Notes under the pieces: model-generated
The model's input: only the letters and a program-made list of their open reading frames with translations
Told to the model about the DNA's origin: nothing
Database searches by the model: none
Program-made: the position numbers and the translations under genes
NCBI GenBank assembly: GCA_003024985.2
Contig: PXIH01S0001148.1
DNA from: Euperipatoides rowelli
Lineage: Eukaryota; Onychophora; Udeonychophora; Euonychophora; Peripatopsidae
Direction: 5' to 3' (one strand)
Length of the DNA stretch: 19,716 bases
In this document: piece after piece, positions 1 through 10,499 of the stretch
Numbering within the stretch: position 1 is the first letter of the stretch
Layout of the letters: each line of letters opens with the position of its first letter

Positions 1-735
1 TCCCAGTTTTAATCCTAAACTTTTTTTTAAAAAAAATTGTAATCAGCATAAATTAAAGTGTTTCATCATAAATTATCTAGGTAATTTGTAAAACGCTTAA
101 ACAATATATGCAAATAATGAATTAGCTTGGTTACTAAGGCTGCAGTCGAAAAGTACACTTTGTTTTTTATGAGAGTACTTCCGGTGTAATAGTGTAAGGT
201 GTACTTTATAACCACTCTTTTAGAAGCAATAATGGCCGCTATTGACGAGCGCGTAGACTAAATGTTAATTTTTGCTCCATATATTAACAGCTTACCAGCA
301 AAATTTAAATATAACACAACTTGATAAAGTTAAAGAACGTTTTTAATATTTTATTGTGGCAATTTATTATATAAAATTATATATATACAGTATACAGTGT
401 AAATACAAAAACAGTTTATATAAAACAATATCTAGCTAGATATTTAATTATTCATCTTTTTTTTTTAATATTTCTTATTGAATTGGGATAAATAGTATAG
501 CCTAACGTAAAATAAAGAATTTACAATAACGTAATTATTAAAAAAATATGCTTAAAGAAGGGACCTTAATCTAAATAAACATGTTTAGTATAATAAAATA
601 TGTTAGGGCATTGATTTTATATGATTTTTCCCAAGAGTACTGAAATTGCTAAAAGTCTCATTATCTGATTGACTTCCTTCTTAAAAACATCATCAATGAA
701 AGGGTTAAGGGCAAGCTTAATGTTCTGAAATTAAA

Positions 736-749
736 CCCCCCCCCCCCCC
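736..749. repeat. Poly-C homopolymer (14 C)
   Basis: An uninterrupted run of 14 C follows TTAAA; the complementary strand is poly-G. A second run of 11 C lies at 1864-1874, preceded by a short G run that could pair with it. Such tracts are length-unstable and can form G-quadruplexes on the G-rich strand. Assembly length here may be unreliable. Confidence 0.9.
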
Positions 750-1525
750 AGTTCTCTAATTTTTAAAAAAAATTTTGATGTTCATATTTTTATTGCCATT
801 AAATAAGTTTCTAATATAAAGACTTGAATTGTGTTTAGGCAGAAGTCCAATAAGTAATATTAATTTTTTCAGCCATTGTTAACTCCATGACCGACCAGTG
901 TTTTCCATGATGGAAATAATGCATCAAGGAAAAATTATTTGAAAGACTTTCTACCTCTATTGAATTTTGAATAATTTAAGATTGTAAAAGCTTCAGTTTT
1001 TAATTTGGTGTATTTGAAAATGCAATGACAAAAGTTACCTAATAAAATGCTAAATGAATTGCAAGTTTTGCTTTGAAATAGCACCTCTTGATTAGCATTT
1101 TTATTCTGCCTAGTCAAGAATCAAAAAGTTCAGGAATACAGTAATAGAATTCCATTTGATTATTTTTTTTCTCAATATTTTTAAAAAAATTTCCCAACTT
1201 GCTGTACAGTGATTTCTACACTAATATCAGTGTTCTAACTAGAAAATAAGGACCACAGGGGGGAAGCTTACCCCTAGCCTACCGAGCCTTACCCAAAATT
1301 TTTTTTATAAATGTATTGGGCATAAAAAAAACAAGTTTTTTTTTTTTTGTAAAAAAATAATGACCAAATATATTTTTTTCAATAAATTCACATACCAAAA
1401 TTATTTTTTATTAAAAATNCTTCTTTTGGTCATGTATCCCCATCTTGCTGCTGCAGTAAAAAAAATTAAATTCATTACATTCAATAGAGTCTACAAACTT
1501 AATATATAATTGACATTTGCAACAA

Positions 1526-1610
1526 CTGCGCATATATTAAAGGTGCTGATTGGTTAACTGTTTTGGCCGGCGAAAGTTCTGACAAAATTATCAAAATCGA
1601 TCAAAAGGTT
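1526..1610 (-). repeat. Dispersed repeat family, copy 1 (inverted, partial)
   Basis: This stretch shares a GCGCATATAT block and, about 50 bases on, an AAATTATCAAAATCGATCAAAA block with 13564-13732 in the same order. The middle, with GGTTAACTG and GGCCGGCGAAAGTTCT, matches the complement of 11740-11790. It is therefore a partial, diverged copy of the family found at 11614-11790, 13168-13275 and 13564-13732. No coding capacity is seen. Whether the family is a MITE, a SINE or a fragment of a larger transposon cannot be settled from four partial copies. Confidence 0.7.
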
Positions 1611-1728
1611 TATTGTACCTTGCTGCCAGACCACGTTAAAAACATTTTTCAAATTTTTACTTATTTCTACCACAATATGTTTATAAAGTGGAAAAAGTGT
1701 TCTTTTTAATGCAAACATGTGAAAGGTT

Positions 1729-1812
1729 TAAATTTTCCAAGTCATTGTAAGATTGGTGGCTATACTTTGGTAGAATCCAAAGCATAGCCACCAACCTTAC
1801 AATGTTAAAATT
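1729..1812. repeat. Long near-perfect hairpin (28-bp core stem, 6-nt loop)
   Basis: The arm 1743-1770 is the reverse complement of 1777-1804 at 26 of 28 positions, around the loop TAGAAT. The two exceptions (1752/1795 and 1764/1783) are both A opposite C on the + strand, so a - strand transcript would have U-G wobbles there and pair along the full stem. Outside the core, AATTTT at 1731-1736 can pair with AAAATT at 1807-1812 across an asymmetric internal loop. Size and shape resemble a microRNA precursor or a small foldback element. I do not recognise either arm as a known microRNA. Confidence 0.85.
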
Positions 1813-2415
1813 AAGAGGGGGGAGGAGGTCTTGAGCTCATCTCATAGCCGGGTCAGGGGAAATCCCCCCCCCCCTGAAATTTGATCCGAGTTAACTTTAT
1901 ACAAACATAATTTATTTGAATAATCTGGTCTTTCTGAACATTTTTCAGACTTGTATGATCCAGATAATGAAAAAATTGAAAATGGTGTTTATATAAAATT
2001 CTTAATAGTTGAAATCCTAGCTGTTTATGATGATAACTTGGAAGTACTTAATAGTTTCAAACTTCTAAAAATATATACATGCGGACGACTCCATCTATGA
2101 ATTGAACAAAGATATGATATTCAATCTTCCATCGNTAGTAAATCAGCTCATCAGCTTCAAAAGTTGTCATTTGGAATTTACTTAACCAATTATAGTGTTG
2201 AGTAAATTCTTAAAGCTGTTTTTATGAAATCTGAACTTAAGTAGATAGAGTATGTACAGTGTATAAAGTTATATAAAATAATGAACTTTTAGGATACATG
2301 TTTCATTTGTTTACTTACATGTTACAACTCTATTTCAACCATTAAATTTTATCATTTCATTGGAAAAGTAGAGTTTTTCTTTGGAAAATCTACATAGTCC
2401 AAGGTACAACATGGC

Positions 2416-2455
2416 TAGGACCAAGATACAACACGGGTGTTGTATCTTGGTTCTA
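2416..2455. repeat. Near-perfect 19-bp-arm palindrome
   Basis: The arm 2416-2434 is the reverse complement of 2437-2455 with one mismatch, around a 2-base centre GG. The arm contains CAAGATACAACAC. A related direct copy (CCAAGGTACAACA) lies just upstream at about 2399-2411. The palindrome consists of the left terminal repeat of the element at 2436-2633 set head to head against another copy of the same terminal sequence. Confidence 0.85.
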
Positions 2456-2633
2456 AAATTACTTTTTCTTAATATTAAAAAAAAAAATCAATAACAGGGC
2501 TAAAATAAAATTTCAAAAAAAAATATATGTGATGCATATTATCATAGAGAATCAATAAAAATCAATATATTTATTTTTATATACTAACTAAAGGAAAAAT
2601 AAAAATGTCGAAATAGGACCTAGGTACAACACC
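2436..2633. mobile_element. Small MITE-like element with ~20-bp terminal inverted repeats
   Basis: The left end GGTGTTGTATCTTGG (2436 onward) is the inverted counterpart of the right end CTAGGTACAACACC (to 2633), matching at 17 of 20 positions. The 198-bp interior is AT-rich and non-coding. No convincing target-site duplication is seen: ACGGG precedes the TGTTG start and CCTTC follows the last ACA. The element is therefore either old, nested in a relative, or part of a larger foldback structure. A solo LTR was considered because the inner ends read TG...CA, but the inverted repeats extend beyond those dinucleotides. Confidence 0.5.
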
Positions 2634-5280
2634 TTCCCCTAATGGCAATAGGATACAATTTACTACCGCTATTATTTCTGACATCAGCCTCCACAGAAAA
2701 GTGTCCATGAATTATTTGTTTCTGAGCCAAACCATGTTGCATTTTCAGTAAAGTCTAAAACTATATATTCATTTTTTTTCATAAAATGCATGCTTTAAAT
2801 ATGAAAATAGGAGTACATGCTTTTATAATGGATTAATGCGACATGTTGTTATTCTTCCACATGTATATTTCTTTACTTCAGGTGAATTTGGAAACATTGC
2901 ACATTTAGACATAACGCATAAACAAAAGTGAAAAAGAGGACACCCCAAAATTTTGTGTCTGGGGGAAATCCTACAGTAAAGTCCAGGGACAAGCCTTGGG
3001 GCGAGAGGGAAGTCACCCCCACTAAATTTTTATATTTTTTATATTACACAGTGTAAATACTATATAGAGCACAGGTTTGGAAGTTCAGAAATTGACTATA
3101 TTGAGACATTTATGTAGGCTGCATTAACAAGAAAATATAATTTTTAATCTAAAATAGCCAATAGTGTTTTATTTGTTTATTATTTAGTACTTGGAATATT
3201 TAATTAAAAATAAAAACATTTTGTGCAGAATTTTAGAAAGAATAGTAAAGTATAAACTACTCAGAAATAAGTAGATGCCATTAATTTATTAAATTCAAAA
3301 CACCAAGTAAAAATAAAATAATGTTGCATAGTTTAAAATCGATCGCTGATTCAAAACTTTTTGATTAGTAATGACTACAGTGCCTATAATGAGTCTAATC
3401 ACATAGTATTTATTAAAAACTCGGCACAAAGTAAAGCCTTTTAAAATACAGTATATTGGCCACTGGGCATTTATGGGTAACAGAGCAGAAGTTAGAAATG
3501 AATGTAAAATGTATCGGCTGTTTATTTTATTAGCATAAAAAACGCCCACTTTGTGTGATGTCATCAGCTGGTAATAAAATCAAAATCTTTATATTTTTCA
3601 ATAAAAATTTGTGAATGACGTTAAGGTCCCATTACAACTGCTAACTAACTTATTAATGGAGGGGTTAAAAAAAAAACACAATTCAAGAATTAAACAAGGA
3701 GCACAAAATTTGGAAATAAATAAATAGCAAATGCATTCCATACCGCATGCAATTAAATAAATCTATGCACATGTTTAGTATTGCCAAATAAGCAGATAGT
3801 TTTGGTGATTGTATTATTTTGGTAAGTGAGCAAATGTTTAAAAAGTGAAAATTTCTTGGACTAAAATAATGGCTAAATTCAAATTTATTAAAATTCTTAC
3901 TATTAAATAGTATTTTCGTATTTCAGTTTGATATTTGTTTTATTATTATACGTTTATTGCAAAATACTAAAAAATCGGAACACTTGGCAGCTATGCAAAG
4001 TATCTCACAGATGGCCATTGGAGTATTAGAATTTGCTGTTTAAGGATGGGGGAGTGTCTTAATTAAAAAGGATAAATGGGAAACAGGATTACATACTTGA
4101 ATTTTGTTTATTTTGAGAGAAAATCTTTACAGGATAGTCAACTTTTGTTATGGTGCTTTTTGAATACGATTTTAATGAACATGTAGCACGGTTGAAGATG
4201 AGTACATCAGGCGGGCTTATCGTACTGACATTCTGACAATTCTTTTATTTTTAATTAAATTTTTGAAATAATTTTTTTTTTGTAATCTCATTAATTTAAA
4301 ATAAATTAACAAATAAAAAGTTGAAAGAAAAAAACTTTTATAGTATGGTTATTACATTTTTTTTAAAAAAAAAAAACTGTTTAATCCCGTAAATAATTTC
4401 TGAATAAAATGACCAGGGCGGAGGCAAAAAGTAGAAGGGCGCTGCACCCTTCTGTAATTACCTAGCTAGAACACAATATAATTGAAACAATGGACATCAT
4501 CAAAACAACAGCAAAAACAAAAAAACGCATTCAAATTTTGGCCCAAGAATTACTTTTATCTGATACCCTGGAAGATAGAATGAATAATTTGATGAATATA
4601 TCTCTTTGCTCTGTCAAGATATAATAATTCATTGAATTTTTAAAATAATAAGGACTAGAAGGTTTTTAAACAAGTATTTTGAAAGGGAAATGATTTAAAG
4701 TTTTTATGCTGAATATTGTTCCAGATATTGTTTACCATCCCTCTACCAGATCACCTTGGCATGATACCCTAAAGTACAAATGGCAGCAAATTATTAATAT
4801 TTGATAATTTAATGAATATACAGTAATTCAAATATTAAAATAAATGTTATCTGGGTTAGATAAACTTCTTCATAATTTGTTAATTTGTCATATTTTTTGT
4901 TTCAAGTCTAATCAAAATTATTAAAATTTTTTTGGAGTTATGAAATTTTTAAGCAATTGTTAGATGTGTCAGATTTAGTTATTGACAAAATATAATCGAA
5001 ATCTATTATTTTTTCAGGAAAGCTCAAATAATAAAATTATTCTTGATCAGTGAAAAAATATTCTTTGTTTCTCAATATACATGTAGATATGATTTTAAAA
5101 AATAATGGTAAATGATAGTTGGTTCCTATAAAAATTTTATTGAATGGTTTAGCATAATAAAACATTAACTATTTAGGAATTTTAAAACTCTTAAATCTCA
5201 TCTGTTGTATACTAATGTTATAAATCAAGATGGGATGAGGGATTTAATAATGGGCAACATATAAATTTTTCAAGGGGGGT

Positions 5281-5333
5281 TTAATTTTTTTTTTTCAATT
5301 TGTATTTTAAACTTTTTTTTTTCTGTTTTGCAG
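5281..5333 (+). promoter_or_regulatory. Polypyrimidine tract and 3' splice acceptor of the capzb exon
   Basis: T-rich runs at 5283-5295 and 5313-5322 lead into TTCTGTTTTGCAG, with the AG at 5332-5333. The exon begins at 5334 exactly on a codon boundary, so the intron is phase 0. The acceptor position is supported by where protein similarity to CapZ beta starts. Confidence 0.9.
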
Positions 5334-5510
5334 GACATGGAGAACAAAATTCGAAATACATTAAATGAAATCTACTTTGGCAAAACAAAAGATATTGTCA
5401 ATGGTCTTAGATCTGTTATGCCCCTTGCAGACCAGAAGCAACAACAGGCTCTCAGGAATGATTTGGCGCAGGCTTTAAGGAAGCGGCAAGCTGAAAAATC
5501 AGATAATTAA
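5334..5510 (+). CDS. capzb: F-actin-capping protein subunit beta, C-terminal exon (partial)
   Basis: This is the terminal coding exon: 58 codons, then TAA at 5508-5510. CapZ is an alpha/beta heterodimer that binds the barbed end of actin filaments and blocks subunit exchange; in muscle it anchors thin filaments at the Z-disc. The reading starts [20 protein letters not shown] and continues through IVNGLRS, the highly conserved end of the beta core. It then ends in an amphipathic, basic tail ([14 protein letters not shown]), which in known CapZ forms the mobile C-terminal tentacle contacting actin. The start is set by the acceptor CAG at 5331-5333, not by an ATG; upstream exons lie outside the window. 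The tail resembles the vertebrate beta-2 type more than beta-1 and is a few residues longer. Codon use is intact and no disabling change is seen, so the gene is probably functional. Confidence 0.95.
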   Translation, partial: DMENKIRNTLNEIYFGKTKDIVNGLRSVMPLADQKQQQALRNDLAQALRKRQAEKSDN

Positions 5511-6550
5511 ATTAATCTGCCTTTAATTGCTACATTTTCCAGCCTTGCTCCAATTTCAAATGCTGCAATCGAGATTTCCCAGAGCATTGAAAAAATAAGA
5601 AACAATTGGTCTAACCATTGCAGGGAAATTTAGACTTAATCCTGAAACTTTTAAGGTTGACCCATGCAAATCAACTATATTCTAGAAACAAGATCCATGA
5701 TTTAGATGTTTCTTGATTCCAAGCAGTGCAAAAGGGATATTTCCCATCCCACCCCTTCTTCCTTATTTTTTCTTATTTTTTTTGTCAGACTTTTATGACA
5801 TAGCCTACTTACTTTTTTTCCCCCCAGCATTTATTTTTCCTTTTTTGTACCTGTAAGTTGAATGAGACCTCTCAGTCTACCAAATCTTTGTACAAGAAAT
5901 TGACAAGAAAATCGAAGAAAATGAGAGAATTGATCAACATTCCAGTTCCATTGTTATAAATTATATATATTTGCCAGTAATCTTTTACAACTTAACCATA
6001 TCACTATCCTGAATCAATTATTTACCACTGTTGAAAATAATATGGGGAGGGGGGAAACAAAGTGAATGAGAAATCAACTTTTATTTCAGACTTTCAAATG
6101 TTCCTATGTTAAAGTGATCAATATTAGCATGTATTTTTTTTTTTATAATTATTTAAATTATTATTGGAAAATTCAGAGCCAAACAACAAAGAAATAATGG
6201 GCATTTATTATAATATTCTCAGTCAGCATTATTCTTACATTTGCTGCTTCTATTTTTATTAATAGTGATTGTATATAACTGTCTTAAAGATTAAATTATG
6301 GAATATTATTCCTGACACTATTTGTTAAGCTTTGTTGACTTAAGGTTTGTGTCTCCCCTCCTTATGAATAGACTTATATTTGATAAGGCACCGAGATGCT
6401 GCCTTCCTGAAAAACCTTAAATTTTATTAATTTTATGACTGCATTATGATATCGTGAATTAATCTGGAAAATGTTTGTAGGCTATTTAAAAAAAAAGTGC
6501 ATGCAAAAATGTGTGAATATGTAATTTAATAAAAAAAAAAATTTTTCTTA
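5511..6550 (+). other. Probable 3' UTR of capzb
   Basis: Non-coding sequence follows the stop directly. The start is clear but the end is not. AATAAA at 6528-6533 is one candidate polyadenylation signal, although it merges into a genomic A run that could mislead. A second AATAAA at 7612-7617 is also possible if the UTR is long. No other gene is seen here. Confidence 0.5.
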
Positions 6551-6903
6551 GTTTTAAATACATAATTTAAAAAGGTAAATTTAAAACAATAACAAATGAC
6601 AATATTCTATAAAATAAGAATTTTGTTGATGTTTAACTTTATTATTTGGTCTCCTACTAATTTATTTCTTGATTGAGTTCTAAATTCAGACTTTTAGATT
6701 TTTTTAGCATGGTAAAATTTAAAGGTCTAATGAACTGCTTTTTATTTTTATTTATTAAGATAAAATATTCTCTGCTTTCCATCTGAGGTTACATTTCAAT
6801 ATATAAAATTCTTTGAGTCCCACATTAGATTGATGAATCTAATGTAAGCACTGTGATGTTAAGTAAACTTACTGTAAGTTACTGTATATGCATTGTATAC
6901 AGT

Positions 6904-8226
6904 CAGGGCCGGATTAAGGCATGGACTTTAGGGGCTGCAGCCCAGGGCCTCTGACTTGCTGTATGGCCTCTTAAAATTAGCGAAACTGGAAAGTTATTTC
7001 ATTTGTGAATGCTGAATCAAAGTAAATACACTCCAAATTATCTATTTAAAAATAGGGTTTGAGGAATAAGCTGTATATATTTATAATAAATATACTACAT
7101 TAAAAAAACACTCGATGTAGATACAGTATGTAGACTATATTGTATGACTGTTTGTGATGCTATACAGACTTTATACTTTGAATAATGGATTAATTGATTC
7201 CCTGCAAAGCATTCCTTTTATTGACATCTTTTATTGTTTTGAAATCTGACATTTAATGATAACTAATGTGAATTTAGAGAAGAGTTTATCCAAGATTAAA
7301 CATGCATTATAATGTATGTATACAGATCGACAATAAGAGAACAACTACTAAACAGACTTGCTGTCGTGGTGATTGAGAACAATGGTCTCGATACCTACAA
7401 TTTATTGATGTTTTGGAGGAATTTGTTTCCAAGAAATTACATAAAGTCAATGTTTAAATTTTAATTGTAATTACTGTATCTTTGTTAAATTAAATTTTTT
7501 TTTTTTTGTAATCAAAATAACATTTATTTTCTCATGCTATGTTTCAAGCTTGACTTGAAAACACTATGCCTGTTTAATGGAATTTGGGTCAGAATTTTCA
7601 ATTGTGACTAAAATAAATGTTATTTGGAAGACTAGGCACTTGTCATTTTACACACACACATACACAAGGTCGATTTGAACAGTGGTCAAGTGTAAATATA
7701 AATATAGTGTATTTTATTTTAAATGGACTATCTTTTTTTTAAAAGAATTCAAATTTTTATTCTAATTTATATTTAATTTAAAAATGGATACGGATTATGT
7801 TGAAATTAAAAGTTAATGAAAAATTAGAAGCATTAATTATTATTAAATACATGAATGTTTATGAGATTGTTGTTTTTATCTGAAAAATTATAAAAAAAAC
7901 AGCTCATAAAATATGTTCTTTACAAAAAGAAAAAAAAAAAAATTTGCTTTTTTTTTTTTTTTTTTTTNTTAANTTGAAAAAATTGTCCCGGTTTGACAGT
8001 CAAGGGTAGCTAGCCCTATTATTAGGACACCTAAAAGTCAACATTTTAGAATGACTTTACATCTTGAAAATAAATAATGAAAGGGTTAAAATATACAAAT
8101 ACTGTAAATAGTTTAGGTTTTTGTTATTTAATAAAGCTTACCTATCTGTTTTCACAATAACTGTGAAATGGGGCCCTGAAATGGAACTGGCATTTAAGGG
8201 CCTCTTCACCCTGCCTTTGCCTGTGC
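6904..8226 (+). mobile_element. Possible hAT-like DNA transposon, left end clear, right end decayed
   Basis: The sequence CAGGGCCGGATTAAGG at 6904, followed by GC-rich GGGGCTGCAGCCCAGGGCC, stands out from the AT-rich surroundings. It resembles terminal sequences of common animal hAT-type elements (established knowledge, recalled rather than searched). About 1.3 kb on, GGGCCTCTTCACCCTGCC...GCCTG at 8196-8226 looks like a degraded inverted counterpart. No target-site duplication or transposase frame is recognisable, so the right boundary is a guess. The interior is low-complexity AT DNA. Confidence 0.35.
7925..7975. repeat. Adjacent poly-A and poly-T runs with unresolved bases
   Basis: An A-rich run (7925-7942) is followed by TTTGC and a T run of about 20 (7948-7967), then unresolved bases at 7968 and 7973. 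The two runs can fold on each other. The Ns suggest sequencing difficulty across the tract. Confidence 0.85.
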
Positions 8227-8229
8227 ACC

Positions 8230-9486
8230 TGGCTAGTTACAGCACTGATACCTGGTATATACTATACCCAAACAAAGTTTGAAATAAAAAAAATAATTAC
8301 AATTAGGAATGGAGATAACAGTTTTTTTTCATATCTGTTAGATTTTTATAGGTATGTATACCACTTGTAAAATATTGACAAACAGCTAATAAACATTTAA
8401 AAGTAGCTAATCAATTAAATTATTCATTTAAAACATGATTAGCTTATGAAAAATAGTAATTATATAAATTCAATAAATTAAACAATTAGAAAATGAAAAC
8501 TTGATTAATTCTAACACACATTAATGTTTTATAATTTTGACAATAAAAATCAACCACCTCCACAATCATTATTATAGTAGATTAATATACTGTTGATCTA
8601 AAATATTAATAGAATAAAATCTGAAAACTAATACAAAAATCGAAAATTATTGTGAATAATTAAAAATAAAATGTGTTTGAATTTACTCTTTTTGACCAAT
8701 TAAAAATAATGTCCTAATACCCAATACAAACTTATATGCATATCTAATAAAAAGCAGTTGAAATTTTATGCAATATGATGTCAATGAATTTGTTAGTATG
8801 AGCTATAGGATTTAACAAAACATCCATATGAATATTTGGAAATCAGCCAATCAAGAACACAAACTTTAACCATGTGATCGCTTGGATTGATTTGGTGATA
8901 AAATATAAAACGTGTTCTATTTTGAAGCATAATGTAATGGTTATCATTATGGATTGGTATTAGGTATGACTACTTAATTAAAATCTATGATCTTGAATAC
9001 TTTCTTAACCCTCCCAATCCAGTTCATTAAACAAAACTCGTGTGTATATCCAGATTTTTTTTTATTATTGTTTAATTTTATATAAAAACAAATATCTTTC
9101 AAATGATATAAAGTCAAAATTTTTGAGTAAAATCCATTATAAAATTTAATGTGTATGCGATATACAGTACATCTGGATATACAGAAATTTTGTATGCATA
9201 TACGTTTGAATATACTGTATAGGATATGCTATGTACTGTACATCAATGGAAATGCAACAATTTTTATAATTATTAACTTTGCATTTTAGTCTTAAATTGT
9301 TTGATTTCATGAAATAATACATATAAAACCAAAATATATACAATTAGTACAAAAAAACAAAAGCTTATTTATATAGATTATATTACATAAGGTAGTTATT
9401 TATAAATTTGGATAAAGTTGAGATTTGAAATCCTGAATCCCCTCTGCCTTTATTCATATACTTTTTAATATTTTTATAAAAAGCAT
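8230..9486. other. No gene recognised; AT-rich spacer
   Basis: This stretch has no convincing coding, RNA or repeat feature on either strand. The antisense open frame at 9146-9343 is tyrosine/isoleucine/cysteine-rich low-complexity sequence caused by TATA-rich DNA and is not called. Confidence 0.6.
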
Positions 9487-9487
9487 A

Positions 9488-9609
9488 TGTTTATTAATCC
9501 TTTCCACTCCCAAGTCAATCCTCAATCAACATTTATAATTTTGTAGTTCTGATTCAGAATCGACTTTGTCCCTCGAATTCAATTATCATTATCAAAAATG
9601 TTTCAATTA
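9488..9609 (+). repeat. Direct duplication, unit 1
   Basis: This segment (CCACTCC, CCTCAATC, TTTATAATTTTGTAGTTCTG, AGAATCGA, CAAATGTTTCAA-like end) recurs in the same order and orientation at 9897-10036, with substitutions and small indels. The period is about 410 bases. It may be an old tandem duplication or two inserts of one repeat. It is non-coding. Confidence 0.7.
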
Positions 9610-9896
9610 CTTTTTTTTTTACTTTCAAAGACTTTAAATAGATTTGACTTTAATTATCCCAAGAGCTTTTAAAAAAAAATTAAAAGAATACCAGTACAGT
9701 ACTAATTATAAAAAATAAGCAGTCAATGTAGTTGAAATTTATTCATTATTAATTTTCATTAAAGCAACTTTTTTAAAATTAAAACATCAGAATTGTTTGC
9801 TATTTTTTTTAAGTATTTATCTCTCATTCAGCACTCAAATATCAGATCAAAAGAAGAGATAATATAAATTAGTGAAATAAATGTTTGAAAATAATG

Positions 9897-10036
9897 GTTT
9901 ATGTATGTTCCACTCCAATGGTGGTCCTCAATCTACAGTATATTTATAATTTAGTAGTTCTGCTCCAAAGTTAATTCAAAATCGATTTTTGTCTTTCAAA
10001 TTCAATAATAATTATTTTTGTCTAAAATGTTTCAAG
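9897..10036 (+). repeat. Direct duplication, unit 2
   Basis: This is the second copy of the segment at 9488-9609. Shared landmarks are CCACTCCAA, GGTCCTCAATC, TATTTATAATTT.GTAGTTCTG, AAAATCGA, TTCAAATTCAATA and AAAATGTTTCAA. The short open frame overlapping 9989-10183 has no recognisable protein features and is not called. Confidence 0.7.
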
Positions 10037-10271
10037 TATTATTTTTTGATGCATGAACTACAAAAAAAAAAAAATCGAGGGATTGTGCTGTTTTGTAGTA
10101 ACAGAAAAGTCAAAGGTGGAAGACATGAAACTTATTTATATTGTGAAACTTGTTCAAAGCTACCAGCTTTACATGTACAGTAGGTGAATGCTTCAAAAAA
10201 AGTAGCACATGGAAAAAAAATTACAAATGAATTGCATTATTATATAATATAACTTCTAAATAGAGCATAAT

Positions 10272-10355
10272 ATGCTATATATACTGTATATATACATACA
10301 TAGTATATACAAACTATATACTGTGTATATATATATATATATATACACACACACA

Positions 10356-10400
<45 letters not shown>

Positions 10401-10406
10401 CACACA

Positions 10407-10447
<41 letters not shown>

Positions 10448-10478
10448 CACACAGTATATATATATATATATATATATA
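10272..10478. repeat. (TA)n microsatellite with regularly interspersed CATACACACAG blocks
   Basis: Four TA runs are separated by short CA-rich blocks. The last two read TACATACACACAGTA and the one before reads TACACACACACAGTA, giving a higher-order period of about 50-60 bases. Several overlapping open frames on both strands are artefacts of the alternating sequence. Such tracts vary in length and readily form cruciforms. Confidence 0.95.
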
Positions 10479-10499
10479 CCGCAGAATGCCGAAAAATAT

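Larger units (their letters stand above)
1..5333 (+). other. Non-coding AT-rich sequence, inferred intron 5' of the last capzb exon
   Basis: No conserved coding segment could be recognised in this stretch on either strand. Because a CapZ beta exon with a good acceptor follows at 5334 and earlier CapZ exons are not found, the region is inferred to be wholly or mostly the final intron of that gene; that it is intron rather than spacer is inference. It contains poly-C and poly-T tracts, unresolved bases at about 1419 and 2134, G/C-rich patches near 1255-1275, 1815-1874 and 2960-3016, and the repeats listed separately. I see nothing in 1-735, 750-1250 or 2640-5280 apart from low-complexity AT sequence. 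The open frames here, such as the antisense one at 3295-3564, have no recognisable protein features. Confidence 0.6.

Noticed and set aside
2438-2631. Solo LTR (TGTTGTA ... TACAACA)
   Set aside because: The inverted repeats extend past the TG/CA ends and run about 20 bp, and no 5-bp target duplication flanks them; a MITE fits better.
3295-3564. 89-codon antisense open frame
   Set aside because: No recognisable motif or domain; length is within chance for this amount of sequence, and it lies in the inferred intron.
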